A stretch of DNA of 64,000 nucleotides from Lycium barbarum (taxonomy: Eukaryota; Streptophyta; Magnoliopsida; Solanales; Solanaceae), in assembly GCF_019175385.1 (NCBI RefSeq), contig NC_083338.1, forward strand, positions 66,186,884 through 66,250,883, in the 5' to 3' direction. Both the position numbers and the translations under genes were made by a program. A model generated the notes under the pieces. That model had not been told where the DNA came from. It saw only the letters and a list, made by a program, of their open reading frames with translations, and did not search any database. Shown here one piece after another: positions 8,590-20,758 of this stretch (the stretch's first letter is position 1; every line of letters starts with the position of its first letter).

Positions 8590-11569
8590 TTATGATCTTG
8601 ACGTCACATCTTGGTTCTCTCCCAAAGGCTGAAACAAATGTGGGTATCTGGATCGCATACTTTCTTCTGCTTCCCATGTCATTTCTCCTCGTTGATTGCT
8701 TCTCCATAGAACTTTAACTGAGGCCACCTCTTTGTTTCTAAGCCTCCGTACTTGCCTATCTAGTATGGCAATGGGTACCTCTTTATTTGCACGATCCTAG
8801 TAGGATCTCCAACACATTTCCGAAGCATCGAGACATGGAAAGCTGGATGGACTGACTTCAAATCCGGAGGTAAATCTAATTCATAGGCCACTTTTCCTAC
8901 TTTGCGCACAATCTCATAAGGCCCAATGTACCGGGGACTAAGCTTCCCCTTTTTGCAAAATCTCATAACGCCCTTCATTGGCGACACTTTCAAGAATACC
9001 CAATCGTTCACATGGAACTGTAAGTCTCTTCGACGATTATCCGCATAGGACTTTTGACGACTTTGAGCTGCCAATAACCTATCTTGTATGAGCTTGACTT
9101 TCTCTATGGCTTGCTGGACCAAGTCTGGCCCTATTAATTTAGCCTCTCCTGTCTCAAACCACCTAATTGGGGATCTACACTTTCACCCATATAAAGCCTC
9201 ATATGGTGTCATTTGAATGCTCGAATGATAACTGTTATTGTAAGCAAATTCAATGAGTGGCAAATGATCATCCCAATTACATCCAAAATCTAGCATACAT
9301 GCCCGCAACATATCTTCAAAAGTCTGAATAGTGCGTTCAGCTTGCCCATTGGTCTGTGGATGAAATGCCGTGCTAAGGCTCACTTGGGTCCCTAGACCCT
9401 CTAGGAAAGACTTCCAAAAATTGGCTATAAACTGAGTCCCTCTATCAGAGATAATAGATGCTAGAACACAATGGAGTCTCACTAACTCTTTAACATAAAG
9501 TCTTGCATAATCTTCTGCCACATAGGTCGTTCTGACCGGTAAGAAATGAGCTGACATTGTGAGCCTGTCTACAATCACCCATATAGAATCATACTTACGT
9601 TGAGAACGGGGTAAGCCTGTAATGAAGTCCATGTTAATCACTTCCCACTTCCAAGTATTTCTATAGCTTGCAACAATCCACCCGGCTTTTGATGCCCGAT
9701 TTTTACTTGTTGACAATTAGGACATTGAGCTACGAATTCCGCTATATCTTTCTTCATTCCATTCCACCAATATATAGACTTAAGGTCATGATACATTTTC
9801 GTCGCTCCGGGGTGGACAGAATAACGGGAACAATGAGCTTCGCTCAATATCTGGTGGCGTAAACCTGCCACATCAGGAACGCATAATCTGCCTCGGCATC
9901 AGAGAACTCCGTCTCCTGAAATATCAAACGATGACTCTTCTTTCTGAGGGATTGTATCTTTGTAATGCATTGGCATGGGATCTTCGTATTGTCGCTCTTT
10001 CACTTTCACTACTAGCGACGAGACTTCCGAATTCTGAATAGTAGTTCCCCTGCTACCTGAGTCCACTAATCGAACTCCTAGGCTATCTAACTACTGGAGC
10101 TCATAGGCCATTTCTCTCTTCTCTGGTCATACATCACATAAACTTCCCATCGATCTGCGGCTAAGAGCATCAGCCATAATATTTGCCTTTCCGGGGTGAT
10201 ATAGGATATCAACATCATAATCTTTTAGCAATTCTAACCATCGTCATTTCCGCAAATTCAACTCTTTCTGCTTGAAGATATACTGAAGACTCCTATGATA
10301 TGTATAAATATCCACATGGACACCATATAAATAATCTCTCCATATCTTTAACGCATGGACCACTGCGGGTAATTCTAGATCATGGGTTGGATAATTCTGC
10401 TCATTTTTTCGCAATTGCCTTGAAGTATACACAATAACCTTGCCATGTTGCATCAACACGCAACCTGGCCCAATTCCTGAAGCATCGCAATAAAAAACAT
10501 ATCCTTCCAATCCCTCTGGAAGTGTCAAGACTGGGGCGGAAGTCAATCTACCTTTCAACTCTTGGAAGCTACATTCACAAGTATCTGTCCATTGAAACTT
10601 TGCTGATTTCTTGATCAGCTTTGTGAATGGTGCAGAAATAGAAGAAAAACCTTCAACAAATCTCCTGTAATAACCTGCTAAGCCCAGAAAGCTAACAACC
10701 TCCGTAGGAGTCATGGGCCTTGGCCAAGTCTTAACGGCCTCAATCTTTTGACTATCCACTCGAATACCATCGGCTGCAACAATATGTCCCAGAAATGTCA
10801 CTGAATTCAACCAAAACTCGCATTTAGAAAACTTTGCAAACAACTCTCGAGTTCGAAGAACTCTAAGGACAGTACGCAAATAATCCGCATGTTCTGCCTC
10901 GGATCTAAAATACACCAAGATATTGTCGATGAACACAATCACGAATAGATCTAGGAAGGGCCTGAACACATTATTCATCAAATCCATAAATACCGTCGGC
11001 GCATTAGTTAGCCCAAATGACATTACCCGGAACTCAAAATGACCCTATCTTGTTCTGAAGGCTGTCTTAGGGATATCTTTCTCCTTAACTCTCACTTGAT
11101 GTTATTCGGACCTCAAATCAATCTTTGAAAACCATTTGGCACCTTGTAATTGATCACATAAATCATCAATCCTCGGAAGAGGATATTTATTCTTAATCGT
11201 CACCTTATTCAATTGCCGATAATCAATGCACATTCTCAAAGAGCCATCTTTATTTCGGACAAACAATACGGGTGCTCCCCACGGGGACGAACTAGGCCTA
11301 ATAAAGCCTTTCTCAAGCAAGTCTTTCAATTTCTCCTTCAACTCTTTCAATTCTGCGGGAGCCATTCTATAAGGAGGAATAGATATCAGCTTACTTCCTG
11401 GCAACACATCAATAGCAAAATCAATCTCCCGCTCGGGATGAAGGCCTGTGAGCTCTTCCGGGAACACATCCAGAAATTCATTCACTACGGGAACTGACTG
11501 AAGAGTCGACGATTCAGCTTCTACATCTTGAACCTGAACTAGATGAAAAATGCAACCTTTCGTGATCAT
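8590..11569 (-). pseudogene. Element B pol: RT, RNase H, integrase and chromodomain, broken
   Basis: Pieces in order: RT N-terminal half (11569-11102, including the [20 protein letters not shown] block), RT palm and RNase H (11023-10244), integrase zinc finger (9871-9638, H-H-C-C pattern), integrase core (9716-9183), integrase C-terminal part (9122-8760) and a chromodomain (about 8756-8606, VKVLW...EMTWEAEE...YPHLF). Breaks: a stop at the RT point where D reads SGYHQVR; the RT active site reads FIDN where C, D and F have FIDD, so a metal-binding Asp is lost (near 10922); frameshifts around 10244 and 9640; and a deletion of roughly 35-40 bp near 8783 relative to D. The chromodomain is readable and would bind methylated histone in a live relative. 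Confidence 0.88.
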
Positions 11570-13311
11570 TTTCCTTGCCTTTCGTGATCCCTTTCCATTC
11601 TAAAATTGGTTCTCCCGGAAATTGGAAACGAACCATTTTCATTCTACAATCAACATTGGCATAGCAAGAAGCCAACTAATCCATGCCCATAATAACATCA
11701 AAATCCACCATTTCTAACTCATGCAAATCAATCATGGTACAACGATCACAAATCACAATTACACAATTTCTATATACTCGGCTAGCTATTACCGATTGAC
11801 CAACGGGTGTAGACACCTCAAAAGGTTTGATCGACTCCGGCTTGACTCTAAATCGACCCGCAATATATGGATTAATATATGATAATGTGGAGCCCGGATC
11901 AATCAAAGCATATACATCATGAGAGTATACCGATAATATACCTGTGACCACGTCAGGAGAAGACTCAAGGTCTTGGCGTCCAGCCAAAGCATAAACACGG
12001 TGCTGAGGACCGCTAGAATTGGGAACTCTCCCTCTGCCTCTACCATGGCCGACTGGCGCATGTGAACCTAGCCCCATAGGGCGCATAGAGGATGAAGATC
12101 TGGCTACTAACCCTGAAGGCTGGGTCTTACCTCTACCATGAATCAAGGGGAAATCACGCATAATATGTCCTGGTTGACCACATAAATAACAAGCCTCTGA
12201 ACCCAATCGACACTTACCCCAATGCAACTTCCCACACTGGGAACATCGTGGCACAGACGGCCGTGCCTGACCCGAATCACCCCTGAACTGAGACCCCGAA
12301 AAACTCTGACTCGGCCCGGAACAAGTAGGTTTATCGAATTTCTAGCCCGAAAACCATGGAGGTGCCCTAGTCATAGAGTAGCCTGAATGCCGGGGAAACT
12401 ATTGCCTGTGCCCGCCTCTGAACTCGCTCATCGGACCCGAAGATCTGGCCCTCTTGCTATGTCCCCTATAATGCTCACGTTCACTTCTTTGCTATTGCAA
12501 ACTTTCTTCTAAGTTCTGAGCATGGTCCTGAATGCGTGCAATATCCATGTTGTCCTGAAGGGACGCAGTCAAGCACCTATCCATCAAATGTGGCCCTAGG
12601 CCCTTCACAAATCGGTGTACCTGGTCACCCATATCTGCTATCATGGCCGAAGCATACCTAGCCAAGGAATTAAAGCGGAGACTATACTCTAGACCACTCA
12701 TGCTACCTTGCCTCAAATTGAAGAACTTATCGGCTCTAGCTCGCCGAACTTCTGGAGAAAAGCATCAACAAACTCTTGCCATACCGGGGGAGGTGCATTG
12801 GCTCCCCGTGAAGCTATCCAAACTGTGTACCAATGGACCGAGACATCTCTCAATATATACGACGCTAAATCCACCATTCGGTGTCCGAAGCATGTATCAA
12901 TCAAAGCGTCCTCAACATACCATCAATAAAATCCTGAGGGTCCTCCTCCGACTTTGATCCAAAGAATTCTGGAGGGTTCAAAGTAATGAAATCACGGGCC
13001 CTCGCACTAACAGCCCTGTCACCCTGCCCTGTACTCTCCCGCTGAGTCTGAGCCGCAACCAACTGGGTAAGCAAATATATGGCCTCTTTTACATCTTGGC
13101 CTAAAGCATCCAGTGGAGGAGCCGGAGGTGCTGGAGCTGGGGCTGAGGCTCCCTCACGCTCCTCTAATATAGGTACCGAACGGGAGGACTGAGATTGAGC
13201 AGCACTTCGGGACTCACTTTCCTCTACTACCTATGGCAGTGCTCTTTCAGCTCGCTTTTCTGCCACCATCTTGCCCTTTTGGGCTGCTGTAGCCTTTCTC
13301 TTTATAGGCAT
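11570..13311 (-). pseudogene. Element B gag and protease, broken
   Basis: Starts at ATG 13311, 2 nt after an AG acceptor-like site (TGTTTCAGAA). A stop interrupts the N-terminal part at 13231-13233. A deletion of about 16 bp relative to D shifts the frame near 12753. The capsid-like region survives in pieces (12904-12713, 12716-12492). The zinc knuckle near 12190-12150 reads CYLCGQPGHIMRDF: the fourth Cys is Phe, so zinc binding is probably lost. The protease shows LIDPGST, Pro where most retropepsins have Ser or Thr; C has the same Pro. A stop follows MGMD near 11676, cutting the frame before RT. Confidence 0.85.
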
Positions 13312-13505
13312 TTCTGAAACACACAACACACGGTTAAGGAACAGGAAATTCTTATATCATAGCTCTATCGCATGATTCTTATGAAGAAAGAAGGTCATTT
13401 ATTCCTAAAATGTCCGCAGCTTCTTGTTTATAAGTGTGGCGCGCAACACACCCATAACCAAGACTCTACTAGACATGGCTCATAGACACACCCTAGGACT
13501 GAGCT

Positions 13506-13517
13506 GCTCTGATACCA
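13506..13517 (-). promoter_or_regulatory. Primer-binding site of element B
   Basis: The minus strand reads TGGTATCAGAGC, complementary to the 3' end of plant initiator tRNA-Met, four bases from the LTR end at 13522. Confidence 0.9.
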
Positions 13518-13521
13518 CTTT

Positions 13522-14973
13522 TGTCACGATCCGTTTCGAGGGCCGCGATGAGCACCTGGTGCTAGCCCACGCAGGCAACCCCTGGCTTACATTTATACTT
13601 ACGTCTGGGTGAGCCACATAATTAAACATAGATATATATACTCATCCATCATGCTAGTCCCATTGGACAACGATAACTTTTATATCGACATTGGCATCTA
13701 TGCCATACCCAAGTACGTAAGCCGACAAGGTTACAAAATGATATACTAAATATAGGTCGACAAGGCCAAACACATCTAACCATATACACATGTCTATGAG
13801 CCTCTAAGGAGAATATAACATGTCATATAGGCGGGACAGGACCCCGCTATGCCCATAATTATGTACACAAAAGAATAAGTACCCAAAAGCTGTGGCTCCG
13901 AATGAAATGGAGCTCTGCTATGTAGTCTCTGAGAATCTGGCTATGGATCAAGCCTGTCTCCCTGTGCACCTGCGGGCATGACGCAGCATCCACAAATAAA
14001 AGGACGTCAGTGCGAAGAATATACTGAGTATGTAAAGCATGATCAATATCAATATAGAAGCATAATGTACAATGTAAGAAACAGCATAAGGTGGGGGATA
14101 GCAATAACATCATCATGGACACTTACTTGCCTTACATAGGATCTTTCCATTTCTAATGCGTATTTGTGTACATACATCCATAATCGTATCCGTTCCATAT
14201 TTGCACTCGTATTCGTATACATACCCTTATTCGCATTCATATCGTGTCATATTCGTATTCATACTCTTATCCATATCATATACATAGAATTTACATAACA
14301 TGCCCGACCTCGAAGGTTTGGTGTTTCACGTACCCGACCATAGCTAGGCTCGGTGATCATGCATACCTGGCCAACCAAGGCTCAGTGTTACACATACCTG
14401 GCCCTACCAAGGCCCAGTGTTGTCCATACCCAACTGCAGTGGTGCGCGCGCATCATCATATACGTATATATATATATATATTCATCTTTCTATTGTACCC
14501 GGCCATATAAGCTCGGGGTTTCATAATAGCCATACATAGGCACACATACATATTAGCTCATAAGCATCTTTACTATTATCATCGTTATCATTATCGTCTT
14601 CGTTATCGTTATCACTATTACAATTGTAGTCGCCATCAATATCTTTATCACTATTATCGTTATTCATCACATCTATCTCTATAGGCTTACTCGTCATACG
14701 AGGAACATAGTACAATCGTAGCATATCAAGAATCGTGAGCTCAATAGCTAGGAGGATGGAATCATTCGTGAGACATCATAGACTTACGGAAGACTTAGAT
14801 AATTGGCCAAAGAACCATGCCTTATGAAAGAAGGGTTAGCCTTACATACCTTACCATTCAACTATTTACCACTTGCGCGTTCTCCTCCAATGCTCGCGTT
14901 TCTACCTTCATTAAAGTCATACTATCATTAGAATCGATAGCTAGCATATATGACTAAAACTAGAGAAAATCGG
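13522..14973 (-). repeat. 5' LTR of element B, inner part
   Basis: Begins tgtcacgatcc next to the primer site and aligns with the first 1.4 kb of both D LTRs. It breaks off after gaaaatcgg, exactly where D begins, and resumes at 25312. It contains the shared block (13969-14039), a TA microsatellite near 14462-14481, and a run of short GTTATC/ATTATC-type repeats (about 14575-14670) that yields a low-complexity Asp/Asn frame on the minus strand. Confidence 0.92.
13969..14039 (-). promoter_or_regulatory. Shared LTR block, copy in element B
   Basis: The minus strand has TTTACATACTCAGTATAT, a spacer, GCACTGACGTCCTTTT, then GATGCTGCGTCATGCCCGCAGG. It matches A/C/E at both ends but lacks their C5/G5 hairpin in the middle. 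Copies in D lie at 15418-15488 and 23195-23263. Confidence 0.75.
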
Positions 14974-17536
14974 TGTCACGACCCATCTAGAGGGCCGCGA
15001 CGAGCGCCCGGTGCTAGGCCACCCGGGCACCCCTTGGCTTACTCTTCACTTACATTTAGGTGAGCCACATAATTAAACATACATTTCTAATCACCATTCA
15101 TGCTAGTCCCATTGGATGACAATGCTTTCATATCATGGTTGGCATCTATACCACGTCAATGTACATGAGCCGTCAAGGCTATCAAAATAATATACAAAAT
15201 ATAGGCCGACAAGGCCAGACACATCTAACCATATTCACATGTCTACGTGCCTCTAAGAAGAGTATAACATATCACATAAGCGGGACAAAATCCCGCTATG
15301 CCCATAATTATATACACAAAAGAATAAGTACCCAAAAGCTATGGCTCCGAATGAAATAGAGCTCTGCTATGTAGTCTCTGAGAATATAGCTATGGATCGA
15401 GCGTGTCTCCCTGTGGACCTGCGGGCATGACGCAGCGTCCACAAACAAAAGGACATCAGTACAAAGAATGTACAGAGTATGTAAAGCATGATCAATATAA
15501 ATATAGAAGCATAATAAGCAACATAAGAAATAGCACAAGATGGGAGGCGGGGTTATCATCGTCATAGACACTTACTTGCCTTACATAGGATCTTTCCGTT
15601 TCTAATGCGTACTTACGTATATACATCCAAATCCGTATCCATTCCATATCTGTACCCATATTCGTATACATACCCTCATTCGCATTCATATCATGTCATG
15701 TTCGTATTCATACTCGTATCCATATCATATACATAATTATATCATATACATAACATTTACATAGCATACCCGACCATGCAGGATCGGTGTTTCATACATA
15801 CTTGGCCAACCAAGGCTCATGGGTACTCATACCTGGCCCTACCATGGCTTCAGGGTTACATCTACCTGGCCCTACCAAGGCGTCAGGGTCATATCCGTAC
15901 CATCTGCAGAGGTGTGCGCGCATTACGTAGTCATATACATACTTATTTACATATCTTACCCGGCCACATAAGCTCGGGTTCCATAATAGTCATACATAGA
16001 CACATATACATAATAACTCATAAGTATCTTTAATATTTGCACCATTATCATAATCGTCATCAACATCATTGTTACTATTATCGTCATTCATCACATTTAC
16101 CTTTATAGGCTTACTCGTCATACAAGGGATTTAGTACAATCGGGGCGTATCAAGAATCGTGAGCTTACTAGCTCGGAAGATCAAATCATTTGAAGGATAT
16201 CATAGTCTCATAGAAGATTTAGATATTTGGCCAAATAACCATGCCTTACGAAAGAAGGGTTAGCCTTACATACCTTTTCCGTTCAACTATTCTACACTTG
16301 CGCTTTCTCCTCCAATGCTAGCGTTTCTACCTTCATTAAAGTCATACTATCAATAGAATCGATAGCTAGCATATATGACTAAAGCTAGAGAAAATCGGAC
16401 AACATCTCATTTATTTATACGACATTCTTCCATGACGTATATCAACTCCCAATGTCAACAACACATTCACAATACCATAACAATAATCATTATTCATCCA
16501 CATTATCCACATTTCGAAATTTGCTTTCAATTATCCATATCCATGGCTATAACACACGACTATGTCCATTCACGTACATTACTCATCTCATGTTCTCAAC
16601 ATCATTTATAACACATTTACATCACAATACATCAAGACTCATTACTTAATCCTAACTATTTCTCAAAATGATACTATTCCATATTCATGACCAGTTTTTC
16701 CATACCTTTCTACAATCAAAGTATATCAACTCTTAAATACCTTAAACAACATAGAAATATAATGAATGTTACCTTAGATATTGTAGGAACAATCCTTGGT
16801 TGATAATACTCCACTTGAGCAAAAACCCTAGTTTACCCTCACGAGATTTCTTGACTTTGAATGATCTTTGATGGTTTTCTTACACTTGATTCACTTGGTT
16901 TATGTTGTTAATCACCAAATATCCTTGAAATCTTGTGGAATAAATGTAGAGAGATGTTTTAGAGAGAAGGGGTGTGATGTAGAAATGAAATGAAATAAGA
17001 CTTGCCCCCTTCATTTATTGATCCAAATCTGTCCCGACCATATATACGGACCAACATACGGTCCGTATAATTTATACGGGCCGTATGTCTGGCCGTATAT
17101 TTGGTCCAGAAACTTTTGCCTTTCTAGGCTGATTATACGGTCCCAAACATACAGACCGTATAATTTATACGGCCAGTATGTTTGGCCGTATAACTCCCAG
17201 TGGTTCCGAAATTCGTTTCGTCGATTCGTTTGATCTCCAATCCTTATAGAACCTTCTCAAAACTTGTCCAACACTTCAATACAAATCTAAGGGACGTTAT
17301 CACTCTTCTCCAAGACATCATTAAAGCCTCGTTAACTCGCTACTCATTTTTCCTTTCCGATACTCATCGTATGCCTTGCCTTCTCTTGGACCACTTTCTC
17401 GTCTAACATCGTATGCCTTTGAAATCTCAGTTAAGGACATCAAATGTCATTTCTTACTCATGGAAATATCGTATGCTCGTACTCCTCACTAGTTCATTCA
17501 CTCGTGCAACAATGGAGGATTTTTCGAGGTGTAACA
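14974..17536 (-). repeat. 3' LTR of element D
   Basis: 2563 bp, tgtcacgaccc to gtaaca. Matches 22760-25306 with scattered substitutions and small indels; for example a 12-bp stretch near 15210 is absent from the other copy. Contains a cluster of CGG-N-CCG palindromes (17041-17193) and the shared block (15418-15488). Open frames here, such as 17018-17233, come from those palindromes. Confidence 0.93.
17041..17193. repeat. CGG-N-CCG palindrome cluster in the D 3' LTR
   Basis: Eight sites of the form tatacggNcc or ggNccgtata lie within about 150 bp, several paired as catacggtccgtata or tatacgggccgtatg. They lie near the U3 start in element orientation. The same cluster is kept in the other D LTR and in the B LTR. 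Confidence 0.85.
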
Positions 17537-17570
17537 TTCTTCCCCCCTTAGGAACATTCGTCCTCGAATG
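17537..17570 (-). promoter_or_regulatory. Polypurine tract and stem-loop of element D
   Basis: The minus strand reads CCTAAGGGGGGAAGAA against the LTR end at 17536. The hairpin CATTCGAGGACGAATG lies at 17555-17570. Confidence 0.87.
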
Positions 17571-17740
17571 TTAAAGTCTTCGGGGATTCTATAAATATTT
17601 CACCAAAGTTTCCCCTATAACATGGCACTACCATCCTGTTACAACAACCCACAATAACAATGCCTCACAGGGCCATAATATAATAGCAATAGAATTTGGC
17701 CACACAAGACCCAAAAACATAAAAGGAAAACATACATACC

Positions 17741-20700
17741 TTATAATCTTGACGTCTCATCTTAGATATCTTCCAAGGGCTGAAATATATGTGGGTATCT
17801 GGATCGCATACTTTCCTATGCTTTCCATGTCATTTCCTCTCGTCTACTGCTTCTCCATAGAACCTTAACTGAGGCCACTTATTTGTTTCTAAGCCTCCGT
17901 ACTAGCCTATCTAGTATGGCAATGGGTACCCCTTCATAAGTCAATTTCTCTGTCACTTGTACATCACTTATTGGCACAATCTTAGTAGGATCTACAACAC
18001 ATTTCCGGAGCATCGAGACATGGAAAACTAGATGGACTGACTCCAAATCCGGAGGTAGATCTAACTCATAGGCCACTTTGCCTACCTTTCGCACAATCTC
18101 ATAAGGTCCAATGTATCGGGGACTAAGCTTCCCCTTCTTGCCAAATCTCATTACACCCTTCATCGGTGACACTTTCAAAAATACCCAATCATTCTCTTGG
18201 AACTCTAAGTCTCTTCGATGATTATCCGCATAGGACTTTTGACGACTTTGGGCTGCTAACAACCGATCTTGTACGAGCTTAACTTTCTCTATGGCTTGCT
18301 GGACCAAGTCTAGCCCTATCAATTTAGTCTTTCCTGTTTCAAACCACCCAATTGGGGATCTACACTTTCGCCCATATAAAGCTTCATACGGTGCCATTTG
18401 TATGCTAGAATGATAACTGTTATTATAAGAAAACTCAATGAGTGGCAAATGGTCATCCCAATTTCCTCCAAAATCTATCATACATGCCTGCAACATTTCT
18501 TCGAGAGTCTGAATGGTGCGTTCAGCTTGCCCATCGGTCTGCGGGTGAAATGCCATGCTAAGGCTCACTTGGGTCCCTAGACCCTCTTGGAAAGACTTCC
18601 AAAAATTGGCTGTAAACTGAGTCCCTCTATCTGAGATAATAGATACTGGAACAACATGGAGTCTCACTATCTCTTAAAGATAAAGCTTCGCATAATCTTC
18701 TGCCACATACGTCGTTCTGACTGGTAAGAAATGAGCTGACTTGGTGAGTCTATCCACAATCACCCATATGGAATCATACTTACGTCGAGAATGGGGTAAG
18801 CCTGAGATGAAGTCCATGTTAATCACTTCCCACTTCCAAGTTGGGATTGCTATAGCTTGCAACAATCCACCCGGATTTTGATGCTCGATTTTCACTTGTT
18901 GACAATTGAGACATTGAGCTACGAATTCCGCTACATCTTTCTTCATTCCATTCCACCAATATATAGACTTAAGGTCATGATACATTTTCGTCGCTCCGAG
19001 GTGAACATAATAACGGGAGCAATGAGCTTCTCTCAATATCTGGTGGTGTAAACCTGCCACATTGGGAACGCATAATCTGCCTCAACATCGGAGAACTCCG
19101 TCTCCTGAACGCTCAAATGATGACTCCTCTTTCTGAGGGAGTGTATCTCTATACTGCATTAGCATGGAATCTTCGTATTGTCGCTCTTTAACTTCTGCTA
19201 CTAGCGACGAGACTACTGAATTCTGAATAGTAGCTCCCCTGATACCCGAGTCCACTACTTGAACTCCTAGGCAAGCTAGCTGCTGGAGCTCACAGGCCAT
19301 TTCTCTTCTTTCTGGTCGAATATCACACAAACTTCCCATAGATCTACGGCTGAGACCATCAGCCACAGCATTCGCCTTTCCAGGGTGATACAAGATATCG
19401 ACATCATAATCTTTTAGCAATTCTAACCATCATCGTTGCCGCAAATTCAACTCTTTCTGTTTGAAGATATACTGAAGACTCTTATGATCTATATAAATTT
19501 CCACATGGACACCATATAAATAATGTCTCCATATCTTTAACGCATGAACCACTGCAGCAAATTCTAAATCATGGGTTGGATAATTCCGCTCATGTTTCCG
19601 TAATTTCCTTGAAGCATACGCAATCACTTTACCGTGTTTCATCAATACACAACCTAGCCCAAGGCCTGAAGCATCACAATAAACAACATATCCTTCCAAC
19701 CCCTCTGGAAGTGTCAAGACTGGGGCGGAAGTCAATCTACCCTTCAACTCTTGGAAGCTACGTTCACAAGCATCTGTCCATTGAAACTTTGCCGATTTAT
19801 GGGTAAACTTTGTGAGTGGTGCAGAAATAGAAGAAAAACCTTCAACGAATCTCCTGTAATAACCTGCTAAGCCCAGAAAGCTACGAACCTCCGTAGGAGT
19901 TATGGGCCTTGGCCAAGTATTCATGACCTCAATCTTTTGACTATCCACTCAAATACCATCGGCTGCAACAATATGCCCCAGAAATGCAACTGAGTTCAAC
20001 CAAAACTCGCATTTGGAAAACTTTGCAAACAACTCTCGAGCTCGAAGAACTCCAAGGATAGTACGCAAATGATCCGCATGTTCTGCCTCAGATCTAGAAT
20101 ACACCAAGATGTCGTCGATAAATACGATCACAAATAAATCCAGAAAGGGCCTGAACACATTATTCATCAAATTCATAAATACCGCCGGCGCATTTCTTAG
20201 CCCAAACGACATTACCCGGAACTCAAAATGACCATATCTTGTTTTAAAGGCTGTCTTAAGGATATCTTTCACCCTAACTCTCACTTGGTGATACCCGGAC
20301 CTCAAATCAATCTTTGAAAACCATTTGTCACCTTGTAATTGATCAAATAAATCATCAATCCTCGGAAGAGGATATTTATTCTTAATCGTCACCTTGTTCA
20401 GTTGCCGATAATCAATACACATTCTCAAGGAGCTGTCTTTCTTACGGACAAACAATACGGGTGCTCCCCACGAGGATGAACTAGGCCTAATAAAGCCTTT
20501 TTCAAACAAGTCTTTCAACTGCTCCTTCAACTCTTTCAATTCTGCGGGTGCCATTATATAGGGAGGAATAGATATAGGCTTAGTGCCTGGCAACACATCA
20601 ATAGAAAAATCAATCTCCCGCTTGGGAGGGAGGCCTGGAAGCTCTTCCAGGAACACATCCAGAAATTCAGTTACTACAGGAACTGACTGAAGAGTCGGCG

Positions 20701-20758
20701 AATCAGCTTCCACATCTTGAACTCGAACTAGGTGATAGATACACCCTTTTGTGATCAT
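17741..20758 (-). pseudogene. Element D pol: RT, RNase H, integrase and chromodomain, several stops
   Basis: Nearly full length in one frame. RT starts near 20758 (MITKGC) and its active site reads FIDD (near 20110). RNase H has the [13 protein letters not shown] block (near 19680). The integrase zinc finger has H-H-C-C (about 19035-18900). The integrase core has its DRG Asp and QAERTIQ Glu with 35 residues between. The frame runs to a chromodomain (about 17890-17770). Stops: TGA at 19949, about 19427 and about 19079, each where relatives have an Arg codon, so each fits CGA to TGA; TAA at about 18668 and 17879; and stops inside the chromodomain. No catalytic residue I could check is changed, so stops alone disable it. 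Confidence 0.88.

Noticed and set aside
14521..14724. Asp/Asn-rich acidic protein
   Set aside because: It comes from a run of ATTATC/GTTATC-type simple repeats inside the B LTR.
17018..17233. Open frames with repeated Gly-Pro-Tyr/Tyr-Gly-Pro peptides (also 24788-25014 and 25885-26365, both strands)
   Set aside because: They lie in LTRs over the CGG-N-CCG palindromes; the same DNA gives similar peptides on both strands, as a palindrome must. No sign of a protein.
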